Shown: piece after piece, positions 49,095 through 57,507 of the stretch
Layout of the letters: each line of letters begins with the position of its first letter
Numbering within the stretch: position 1 is the first letter of the stretch
Position numbers and translations under genes: made by a program
The notes under the pieces: model-generated
What the model was told of the DNA's origin: nothing
Database searches by the model: none
Seen by the model: only the letters and a program-made list of their open reading frames with translations
Source: Azoarcus sp.
Lineage (GTDB): Bacteria; Pseudomonadota; Gammaproteobacteria; Burkholderiales; Rhodocyclaceae
Length of the DNA stretch: 64,000 nt
Assembly (NCBI GenBank): GCA_031258965.1
Contig: JAIRMC010000106.1
Span: forward strand, 1-64,000
Direction of reading: 5' to 3'

Positions 49095-50330
49095 TCAGGC
49101 GGCTTTCAACTCGGTGTAAATATGCCGTTCCCACGGCAGCAAGTCGCCATCGGCGTTGAAGAGATAATCGAAGATCGTCTCCTCGCCGTTGGTGCAGCGG
49201 TAAAAGTCTTCATGGCTGAAACCGTTCTTGCGCAGCAGCGCATAGGTTTTCAGCACCAAGTCGTGATACCACTCGGAAGTCGGCGCGCGATGGCCCTCCA
49301 GTGCGGAGCCGGGGTTCGGATTCCATTGCAACGGAATAGCGACTACGCCCGATTCGATCAGGAATTGAATGCCTTCCAGCGTCGCCGCCTTCGGTTCGAT
49401 GCCGGAAACGAAATAGGAGCGCACGTAGCCCTTGCCAAAGACTTCCACCTCATGCAAAAGGGTGTCGACCCAGTTCTTGTGGCCGCCGCAGATCGCGTCC
49501 TTGCCAGGGCAGATCGTCTTGAAAATGTTGGCGTCCCAGATTTCCATGTTGGTGGCGATGCACTCGTAGCCGGCTTCCTTGTACTTGTCGATGACGTCCA
49601 GGTCGAGCGGCGCGCCGATGCAGGCCGTGCCACTGAAATTCTCCAGTCCGGTCAGTTCCTGGATGGATTCCGCGACATCGATGTAGTAGTCCACTTCGCG
49701 CCGTTCAGGGATGAAGCCGCCCGTCACCGTGAGGCGGCGATAGCCTTCTCCATAAGCGGCCTTTGTCGTTTCGGCGATTTGGCGCGGCGTCTTGATGCCC
49801 AGCCCTTCCAGATCGGCAAAGGCGGCCTTGGTGGCGTTGATGTTGCAGAACAGGCAATCCAGCCCTTTGTCCTGCAAGGAGCATTCGTTGCTGTACGTGA
49901 TGGTGATCTTGCTGCGCCCCACATATTGCGCGATGCGCGACATTGCGACGCCGTCCGATGTGTGTTTGTCGTACCACTTCGGCTTGCGCTGGAAATGCAC
50001 CTCGAACAGGCGCTTCTTGCCATCGTTCAGGAAATAGCGCCCATCCTCGCCGCGGATAGTGAAATGCGATTTCGGGTCATAGATCACGCTGAAACTGTAC
50101 CCGCTCGGATCGCGGAAGGACTGGGGCAGTTTCGTCACCGTATGCACGTTGTGATTCATGTTGAAACACCCGTGCACCTGTTCCAGGTAACGAGTGTAAT
50201 CCAGCGCCTTCAGGACGGCCCTGTCGATGGCGATGCCATCATTGAACAGTCTCTCCGACAGATCGATGTTGCTGAACAGATTCTCGCGCGTCAGCGGCCT
50301 GGGCGCGAACCCTTCGACGACAGCATTCAT
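49095..50330 (-). CDS. Radical SAM protein with atypical CX8CX2C motif
   Basis: KITITYSNECSLQDKGLDCLFCNINATKAAF, then RLTVTGGFIPERREVDYYIDVAESIQELTG; start 50330 (MNAVVEGFAPR). Confidence 0.85.
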   Translation of the reverse strand: MNAVVEGFAPRPLTRENLFSNIDLSERLFNDGIAIDRAVLKALDYTRYLEQVHGCFNMNHNVHTVTKLPQSFRDPSGYSFSVIYDPKSHFTIRGEDGRYFLNDGKKRLFEVHFQRKPKWYDKHTSDGVAMSRIAQYVGRSKITITYSNECSLQDKGLDCLFCNINATKAAFADLEGLGIKTPRQIAETTKAAYGEGYRRLTVTGGFIPERREVDYYIDVAESIQELTGLENFSGTACIGAPLDLDVIDKYKEAGYECIATNMEIWDANIFKTICPGKDAICGGHKNWVDTLLHEVEVFGKGYVRSYFVSGIEPKAATLEGIQFLIESGVVAIPLQWNPNPGSALEGHRAPTSEWYHDLVLKTYALLRKNGFSHEDFYRCTNGEETIFDYLFNADGDLLPWERHIYTELKAA

Positions 50331-50418
50331 ATTGTTTCTCCCATAGGTGAAAAAAGATGGCTTCCGGGCAATGACCCGCATCGGCGCTCCAGGAAGCCGT
50401 GCGTCACGGCGCCTCCGT

Positions 50419-50973
50419 TCATGCGGCCTTCGGCTCGGGATAAATCTGCCGTTCCCACGGCAGCAGATCGCCATCGGCCTCGTACAGATAATTGATGATC
50501 GTCTCCTCGCCGGCGCAGCGGTAGAAGTCTTCATGAGTAAAACCGTTCTTGCGCAGCAGCGCGTAAGTCTTCAGCACCAGATCGTGGTACCACTCGGAAG
50601 TCGGGGCGCGATGACCTTCCAGCGCGGAACCGGGATTCGGATTCCATTGCAGCGGAACGGTGACGACGCCCGACTCGATCAGGAACTGGATGCCTTCCAG
50701 CGTCGCCGCCTTCGGTTCGATGCCGGTGACGAAACAAGAGCGGACATGGCCCTTGCCGAAAACTTCCACTTCATGCAGGAGGGTATCGACCCAGTTCTTG
50801 TGACCGCCGCAGATCACATCCTTGCCGGGTCCAAGTAATGATCGTAATCCAGTGCGTCGGACAGCCTTGTCAACGGCGATGCCGTCGTTGAACAGCCTCT
50901 CCGACAGCGCGATATTGCTGTACAGCTTTTCGCGCAGCAGCCTGGGCGCGAACCCTTCGGCGATGGCATTCAT
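50419..50973 (-). pseudogene. Internally deleted tandem copy of the radical SAM gene
   Basis: N-term MNAIAEGFAPRLLREKLYSNIALSERLFNDGIAVDKAV and C-term GPGKDVICGGHKNWVDTLLHEVEVFGKGHVRS... match the full copy, but about 227 residues including the Fe-S motif are missing. Confidence 0.8.
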
Positions 50974-51354
50974 TTGCTTTCTCCCTATACGCGATGCAAA
51001 GGCGGCGGCGGACGAATAATGCTTGCGCCGCGCCCGGATGGACGGCTCGAAGCGGATCCTTAGCAAATCGCGCGCCACAAGCGTTTTTCGTATGCGGACA
51101 GTGTGTTACCGGTTTCAGGGGGATGGTCTGCGCTGTTTTTCCAGCAGGCGGATTGCTGAAAAGGCAGCAGCACTGCGTTCTTCGCAACAGACGCGGCAAG
51201 CTCTCGCTTGCGGAAAGGGGGCGACGCCCCAAAAAAAACGACTTCTTGAGCTAGCGCGCCGGGATGAGCGCGTTTTTGACTGCCGATATCCGTCAAAAGC
51301 GCGCCGAAGGCGAAGCCATCCAGGAAGGCGTATTGGATTGCCACGGGCCTTTGG

Positions 51355-51410
51355 TTCTCGCAATGACGAGGGTATAGATTCGCCATTGCGAGCGAAGCGC
51401 GGCACTCCAT
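51355..51410. repeat. REP-like inverted element (cattgcgagcgaagcg family)
   Basis: tctcgcaatgacgag ... gccattgcgagcgaagcgcggcactcca; related words at about 9090-9116 and 14604-14635. Confidence 0.5.
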
Positions 51411-51574
51411 GGACCGCATGGCGGCGCGACATTCTGGCCCGAACCGACTCCCATTCAGCTTGTTGTAACGTTACCGCGGCCCAAACTGCCGCCCGTCGGG
51501 CAATAATGCCGCCCGCCTCGAATGAAACGGCTGTGAGTCCGTTGTCGCTCATGGGGGCGTGTCAATCTGGATGC

Positions 51575-52510
51575 TCACTTTATTCCAGCTTCCACCGCCA
51601 GGCTGGTGACGACCCGTTCTTCCGTCAGTTCCGGCGAGCACAGTTCCATGAAGCGGTAGGCGAAGCCGCGCAGGTATTGGCCGCGGCGCACCGCGATGTG
51701 GGTGACGTTTTCCGGGAAAAGGTGCGCGCTCTCTAGTAGCACGATGTCTGTATCGCGCGTGGCGTCGTAGGCCATCAAGGCGACGATGCCGATGCCCAGC
51801 CCAAGTCCAACGTAAGCTTTGATGACGTCGGCGTCGAGCGCCGACATGACGATTTCAGGCGCGAGACCCTCGGCGGCGAAGGCATTGTCGATGCGGGCGC
51901 GGCCCGTGAAGCCTTCATGGTAAGTAATGATCGGGTAGTCAACAATGTCCGGGAGGGTGAGCGGCTCGACGCGGGCGAGCGGGTGTCCGACGGGGGTAAT
52001 GACGGCGTGTCGCCAACTGTAGTACGGAAACGAGATCAGCTCTGGAATGGCGGCGATGGTTTCAGTGGCCACGGCAATGTCGGCCTCGCCATCGAGCAGT
52101 ATTTGCGCGATTTCCGCCGGGCTGCCCTGGTGGAGCTTGAGGTGGACTTTGGGAAAATCCCGCCTGAAGGCCGTGACGACGGGCGGCAAGGCGTAACGCG
52201 CCTGCGTGTGGGTGGTGGCGACGGTGAGCTGCCCGGCATCGGTGCTGGCGTATTGTTCGGCCAGCCGCTTGATGTTGGCCGCGTCAAGCAGCATGCGTTC
52301 CACCATGGCAAGCACTTCCTTGCCGGGAGCGGTCAGCCCGAGCAGACGTTTGCCGCGCCGGACGAAAAGTTCCAGGCCAATTTCGTCTTCCAGATCCTTG
52401 ATGTGTTTGGAGACGCCCGACTGTGAAGTAAAAAGGGCGTTGCCGACCGCGGTGAGGTTGAAACCGCGCCGCGCGGTTTCCCGCACGATACGTAATTGCT
52501 GGAAGTTCAT
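51575..52510 (-). CDS. cysB: LysR-family regulator CysB/Cbl
   Basis: MNFQQLRIVRETARRGFNLTAVGNALFTSQSGVSKHIKDLEDEIGLELFVRRGKRLLGLTAPGKEVL; adjacent to cysA. Confidence 0.93.
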   Translation of the reverse strand: MNFQQLRIVRETARRGFNLTAVGNALFTSQSGVSKHIKDLEDEIGLELFVRRGKRLLGLTAPGKEVLAMVERMLLDAANIKRLAEQYASTDAGQLTVATTHTQARYALPPVVTAFRRDFPKVHLKLHQGSPAEIAQILLDGEADIAVATETIAAIPELISFPYYSWRHAVITPVGHPLARVEPLTLPDIVDYPIITYHEGFTGRARIDNAFAAEGLAPEIVMSALDADVIKAYVGLGLGIGIVALMAYDATRDTDIVLLESAHLFPENVTHIAVRRGQYLRGFAYRFMELCSPELTEERVVTSLAVEAGIK

Positions 52511-52528
52511 GTTCTGTTTCCTATCGCT

Positions 52529-53605
52529 TTAGATTCCCGCGCCTTCCTCGTACTCGAAAACCCGCAGGTTCGAGGGCGCCAGCCGCACGGTTTGCCCGGC
52601 GGCAAGGCTGAGCGCGGCGGCGCGTTCGCGTGTGAGTTCGACTTCAAAATGCTGGCCGTCACTGCCTTCGAGTTCGATCCGGGTCGTTACCCCGAAGGAG
52701 AGCGCGCGGCTCACTGTCGCCGTGATGCCGTCCGGCCCGTCGCCAGGCACGATGTCGAGTTCGTAGGGGCGGGCAAAGGCCATGACCCGCGCGCCTTCGG
52801 ACAAGTCGCCTTCCTGCGCCGAACGCGGCAGCAGATCGTTGCCCACGCGCACGCCTTCGCCGTCGACGCGCCCGTGGAAAAGGTTGACCGCGCCGAGAAA
52901 GCCATACACGAAAGGCGTCGCGGGCTGGCGATAGACTTCCTCCGGCGCGCCGGCTTGTTCGACGCGGCCCCGGTTCATCAGGACGACGCGATCGGCGACT
53001 TCCAGCGCCTCTTCTTGGTCGTGGGTGACGAAGATCGAAGTGATGTGCAACTCGTCGTGCAATTGCCGGAGCCAGCGTCGCAGCTCTTTGCGCACTTTGG
53101 CGTCGAGCGCGCCGAAAGGCTCGTCGAGCAGCAATACGCGCGGCTCCACCGCCAGCGCGCGGGCAAGCGCGATGCGCTGGCGCTGACCGCCGGAGAGTTG
53201 CGAGGGAAAGCGGCCGGCCAACCAGTCGAGCTGGACGAGTTCGAGCAGCCGCCGCACCTTCGCGTGGATTTCCCGTTCCGCCGGACGCCGCGCGCGCGGC
53301 TTCATGCGAATGCCGAAAGCGACGTTGTCGAATACCGACATATGCCGGAAAAGCGCGTAATGCTGGAAAACGAAACCCACCTGGCGTTCGCGCACATGCT
53401 TGGCGGAAGCGTCCTCGCCTTCGAGGAGCACTTGCCCGCCGTCGGCGCTTTCCAGCCCGGCGATGATGCGCAGGAGCGTTGTCTTGCCGCAGCCCGACGG
53501 CCCGAGAAGCGCGACCAGTTCACCGGAAGGAAAATCGAGCGTCACATCGTCGAGCGCGATGAAGTCGCCGAAACGCTTGGCGATGTTGCGAACCTGGATA
53601 CTCAT
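52529..53605 (-). CDS. cysA: Sulfate/thiosulfate ABC transporter ATP-binding protein
   Basis: [52 protein letters not shown]...; follows cysW. Confidence 0.95.
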   Translation of the reverse strand: MSIQVRNIAKRFGDFIALDDVTLDFPSGELVALLGPSGCGKTTLLRIIAGLESADGGQVLLEGEDASAKHVRERQVGFVFQHYALFRHMSVFDNVAFGIRMKPRARRPAEREIHAKVRRLLELVQLDWLAGRFPSQLSGGQRQRIALARALAVEPRVLLLDEPFGALDAKVRKELRRWLRQLHDELHITSIFVTHDQEEALEVADRVVLMNRGRVEQAGAPEEVYRQPATPFVYGFLGAVNLFHGRVDGEGVRVGNDLLPRSAQEGDLSEGARVMAFARPYELDIVPGDGPDGITATVSRALSFGVTTRIELEGSDGQHFEVELTRERAAALSLAAGQTVRLAPSNLRVFEYEEGAGI

Positions 53606-54498
53606 GATGACGCGCCGTCCCGTGCTGCCCGTCGAGCGCCCCCCGCGCGGCGCTCGACCCATGCCTTGACCCCCAGTGTCGCCAGCGCCAACAGCGCCAG
53701 CAGCGAGGCCACCGCGAAGGCGGCGGCGAACTGGTATTCGTTGTAGAGAATTTCCACCTGTAGCGGCATGGTGTTGGTTTCGCCGCGAATGTGGCCCGAT
53801 ACCACGCTGACCGCGCCGAATTCGCCCATGGCGCGGGCATTGCAAAGAATGATGCCGTAGAGCAGCCCCCAACGGATATTGGGCAGGGTGACATGCCAGA
53901 AAGTGCGCCAGCCGTTCGCGCCGAGCACGATGGCGGCCTCTTCTTCTTCCCGGCCCTGCGCTTGCATGAGCGGAATCAGCTCGCGCGCCACGAACGGAAA
54001 AGTGACGAACACCGTGGCCAGCACGATGCCGGGCACGGCGAAGATGATCTTGATGTCATTCTCGCCCAGCCATGGCCCGAACCAGCCGTGCGCGCCGAAC
54101 ATCAGTACGAACACCAGCCCCGCGACCACCGGGGAAACCGAAAACGGCAAATCGATGAGCGTGATGAGGAAATGTTTGCCGCGAAACGTGAACTTGGCAA
54201 TCGCCCAGGCCGCCGCTACGCCAAAGATGAGATTGAGCGGCACGGCGATGCCCGCCGCGATCAGCGTGAGCCGGATCGCGGCCAGCGCGTCGGGTTCGAC
54301 GAGCGCGGCGAAGTATGTCGACCAGCCCTTGCGCAGGGCTTCGGCGAACACGGCGGCCAGCGGCATCAATAAAAAGAGCGCGAAAAAAGAGAGCGCGAGG
54401 ACGATTAGCGTCCATTTCACCCATGGCGCTTCGCGCGTGGCCGCGTGCGTCTCGAAACGCGCCGACGGGTCGGCGCTGATTTGCCGTGTCGAAGCCAT
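53602..54498 (-). CDS. cysW: Sulfate ABC transporter permease CysW
   Basis: Permease with INDEPENDENT CysW order; [52 protein letters not shown]. Confidence 0.94.
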   Translation of the reverse strand: MASTRQISADPSARFETHAATREAPWVKWTLIVLALSFFALFLLMPLAAVFAEALRKGWSTYFAALVEPDALAAIRLTLIAAGIAVPLNLIFGVAAAWAIAKFTFRGKHFLITLIDLPFSVSPVVAGLVFVLMFGAHGWFGPWLGENDIKIIFAVPGIVLATVFVTFPFVARELIPLMQAQGREEEEAAIVLGANGWRTFWHVTLPNIRWGLLYGIILCNARAMGEFGAVSVVSGHIRGETNTMPLQVEILYNEYQFAAAFAVASLLALLALATLGVKAWVERRAGGARRAARDGASS

Positions 54499-55328
54499 CA
54501 GCGATCCCTCCCCGTTCGCTTGGCCGCCCACGCTTGCAGCCCGTTGATGACGAACAGCAGCGCGAAGGAAATCAGCAGCATCACTTCCGCCACGGCGGTC
54601 GCGCCGACGTAATCGTATTGTTCGAGCTTGGTGATGATCATGAGCGGCGTGATTTCCGAAACCATCGGGATATTCCCGGCAATGAAGATCACCGAGCCGT
54701 ATTCGCCGACCGCGCGCGCAAAGGCGAGCGCAAACCCGGTCAGCAGCGCGGGCAGCAGCACCGGCAGGATGATGTGGCGAAAGGTTTGCCAGCGGCCCGC
54801 GCCCAGGCTGGCGGCGGCTTCTTCGTGTTCGGTGTCGAGGTCTTCGAGCACCGGCTGCACCGTGCGCACGACGAAAGGCAGCCCGATGAAAACCAGCGCC
54901 ACCATCACGCCCAGCGGCTTGAAGGCGATCTGGATGCCGAGCGGCTCAAGATACTGGCCGATCCAGCCATTTTTCGCGTAAAGCGCGGTCAGCGAAATAC
55001 CGGCCACCGCCGTGGGCAGGGCAAAGGGCAGGTCGACCAGCGCATCGACCACGCGCTTGCCGGGAAAGCGGTAGCGCACCAGGCACCAAGCGAGCATCAG
55101 CCCGAACACGGCGTTGATGGACGCCGCGGCGAACGACATGCCGAACGAGAGTCTGTACGAGGCCGCGACTCTGGGCGCGCTGACGACGCTCCAGAATTCG
55201 GGTAGCGACAGGCTGGACGCTTTCAGGAACACGGAAGCCAGCGGCAGCAGGACAATGAGCGACAGCCAGGTAAGCGTCAGCCCCAGGGCCAGGCCGAAGC
55301 CGGGAAGGACGCGCGTTGTCCGGGCCAT
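54498..55328 (-). CDS. cysT: Sulfate ABC transporter permease CysT
   Basis: [50 protein letters not shown]. Confidence 0.94.
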   Translation of the reverse strand: MARTTRVLPGFGLALGLTLTWLSLIVLLPLASVFLKASSLSLPEFWSVVSAPRVAASYRLSFGMSFAAASINAVFGLMLAWCLVRYRFPGKRVVDALVDLPFALPTAVAGISLTALYAKNGWIGQYLEPLGIQIAFKPLGVMVALVFIGLPFVVRTVQPVLEDLDTEHEEAAASLGAGRWQTFRHIILPVLLPALLTGFALAFARAVGEYGSVIFIAGNIPMVSEITPLMIITKLEQYDYVGATAVAEVMLLISFALLFVINGLQAWAAKRTGRDR

Positions 55329-55498
55329 CAGCGTTTGCCGGGAGCAACGATCTGGTCGTGGATGCCGCACGGCTCGCGCGAGACGTAGATGTCATGCGGA
55401 ACGTTGAGCAGGGTCATGTTCTCCCGCGCCTGCGCGCCCGCGCCCAAGGCGAACGAAGCGGCGGCAAGCGCCCACCCCCGATATCGTCTTGTTGGCAT
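55328..55498 (-). pseudogene. Remnant of sulfate-binding protein gene (sbp), N-term joined to C-term
   Basis: Signal peptide MPTRRYRGWALAAASFALGAGAQA, ENMTLLNV..., then GIHDQIVAPGKR resembling the Sbp C-terminus (GG-x-FDQI); overlaps cysT start where sbp is expected. Confidence 0.55.
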
Positions 55499-55843
55499 TG
55501 ATGATCTCTCTTGAATCAATGCGGCGCAGTGTAAAGGACGGACAAAAGCTTGCTAAAAATAAAAACTTTCGTTCTTATAACCTGAAATTACAAACTTGGC
55601 GGCGATCCATCCCAAAGGTTTTGAACAGTCTCCCAAAAGGCGGGGGGAGGATCGAGGCGGGTATGGCGCGCGTACAGCCCCGCCCGATTACCGGACTGGT
55701 GATTTTGCCGTTACGTAAATCCGGTGTTTCGGCACGGAAAACATGACGCGGATTCGCCTTTACCGGCGGCGATGTTATCATCCGCCATTGAACCGGTCGC
55801 TTTCTTCCATAAGGCCGGGGTTTGATTCTTTTCCGGAACGAGC

Positions 55844-56599
55844 GTGATTACCTACGAATATCCCTTCAATGAGCGCATTCGCACTTTGCTGCGCCTGGAA
55901 GACCTGCTCCAGAGAAACGCTCATTTCCGCGAGAGCGATGACCCGTTTCATCACCACGTCGCTCTTCTTGCCTTGTTCGAGATCGTCGAGGTTGCCGGGC
56001 GCGCCGACCTCAAGGTCGATCTTGTCCAGGAACTTGAACGGCAGCGTCAAATACTGATTTCGTTCCGCGAAAACCCGGAGATTTCCGAAGACGCGCTCCA
56101 GGAGGCGCTCAAGGAAATCGAACAGGCGTCGACGGGCCTGCTTTCGATGTCGGGCAGATTCGGCCAGCACTTGCGCGACAACGAATGGCTGATGAGTATC
56201 CGCAGCCGCGCCGCCATTCCCGGCGGCGCGTGCGAATTCGATCTGCCTTCCTACCACTATTGGCTCAACCGCGACGGACAGACCCGGCGGCACGATCTCG
56301 ACGCCTGGGTCAAGCCGCTGGAGCCGATCCGGGAGGCGCTCTCCATCGTGCTGCGGCTGCTGCGTTCGAGTGGCCGCCCGGAAGCGCAGGTTGCGCGCGC
56401 CGGCGCGTTCTCGGAGAAAACGAACGGCATCGCCGCGCAGATGATCCGCATCCGCATCGCCCGCGCCGAGGCCGCCGTGCCTGAAATCAGCGCCAACAAG
56501 TACGCGCTCAATATTCGTTTCATGCTGCCCGAAACCCAGGCGCGTCCCCGTCCGCTCGAACGCGACCTGCCTTTCGAGCTGACTTTCTGCGGTCTGTGA
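55844..56599 (+). CDS. zapD: Cell division protein ZapD
   Basis: [24 protein letters not shown]...[11 protein letters not shown] start; followed by yacG. Confidence 0.94.
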   Translation: MITYEYPFNERIRTLLRLEDLLQRNAHFRESDDPFHHHVALLALFEIVEVAGRADLKVDLVQELERQRQILISFRENPEISEDALQEALKEIEQASTGLLSMSGRFGQHLRDNEWLMSIRSRAAIPGGACEFDLPSYHYWLNRDGQTRRHDLDAWVKPLEPIREALSIVLRLLRSSGRPEAQVARAGAFSEKTNGIAAQMIRIRIARAEAAVPEISANKYALNIRFMLPETQARPRPLERDLPFELTFCGL

Positions 56600-56799
56600 C
56601 CGAGTCCGCCCCCCCGAGGCGGCGCTTCGTGTGCTGTCCCCAGTGCGGCGGGAAAGCCGAATGGAGCGAGGCGAACCCCTATCGTCCGTTCTGTTCGGCG
56701 CGCTGCAAGCAAATCGACCTCGGGGCATGGGCTTCCGGGCAATATCGGGTGCCCGCCTCGCCGCCACGGGACGGCGAATCCGAGTCGTTTCCTGGTTGA
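56596..56799 (+). CDS. yacG: DNA gyrase inhibitor YacG
   Basis: [41 protein letters not shown] zinc motif. Confidence 0.94.
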   Translation: MTESAPPRRRFVCCPQCGGKAEWSEANPYRPFCSARCKQIDLGAWASGQYRVPASPPRDGESESFPG

Positions 56800-56934
56800 T
56801 TCCTTGCCGCTCCGGCATCGCGCGAGCCGTTCCCGGTGCGGCCATGGCTTGTGACGAAGCCCGTGTCGCGTTATGCTGCCAGCCTTTCCGGCGCGTCGCC
56901 GGGAAAACGCCGCAACGAAAAAAGGAGCATCGCC

Positions 56935-57372
56935 ATGCCGCGTGATTTTTCCGAAGTCTATCTCTACAACTTTGAAGACCTGAAAGAAGGGCAGACCGCT
57001 TCCATTGCCCGCACCGTTTCCGAAGCCGACATCTTCGCCTTCGCCGGGGTCTCCGGCGACACCAACCCGGTGCACGTCGACCAGGAATTCGCCGCCAGCA
57101 CCATGTTCAAGGGCCGCATTGCCCACGGCATGCTTTCAGCCGCCTATATCTCGACCGTGCTCGGTACCAGGTTGCCCGGCCCCGGCGCGATCTACCTTTC
57201 GCAGACGGTGAAGTTCAAGGCTCCGGTGCGCATTGGCGATACCGTCGTCGCCCGCGCGACCATCACCGCGCTCGAGCCTGAAAAACGCCGTGTCACGCTT
57301 TCCACCGTCTGCACGGTCGGCGATACCGAAGTCACCGTCGGCGAAGCGCAAATCCTGCTGCCGAAACGCTGA
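56935..57372 (+). CDS. MaoC-like / (R)-specific enoyl-CoA hydratase
   Basis: TVSEADIFAFAGVSGDTNPVHVDQEFAASTMFKGRIAHGMLSAAYIS. Confidence 0.93.
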   Translation: MPRDFSEVYLYNFEDLKEGQTASIARTVSEADIFAFAGVSGDTNPVHVDQEFAASTMFKGRIAHGMLSAAYISTVLGTRLPGPGAIYLSQTVKFKAPVRIGDTVVARATITALEPEKRRVTLSTVCTVGDTEVTVGEAQILLPKR

Positions 57373-57383
57373 GTGAGCTGTTT

Positions 57384-57416
57384 TGTCTTGCCCGGCTCGT
57401 TCCAGCGGGCAAGACA
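57384..57416. terminator. Hairpin between convergent genes (no clear U tract)
   Basis: tgtcttgcccg / cgggcaagaca 11-bp perfect inverted repeat. Confidence 0.5.
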
Positions 57417-57507
57417 GGATTCGCGTCCTGTATCGGGGATCGGGGTAGCAAGGCGCCGCGTAAAAAGAGGGAAGCCGGGGCGTTTCTCCGTTTTCTCTTT
57501 TTCTCGC

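Noticed and set aside
49095-50330. Radical SAM protein called NifB
   Set aside because: Cluster motif is CX8CX2C, not the NifB motif, and no NifX/NafY-like domain is seen.
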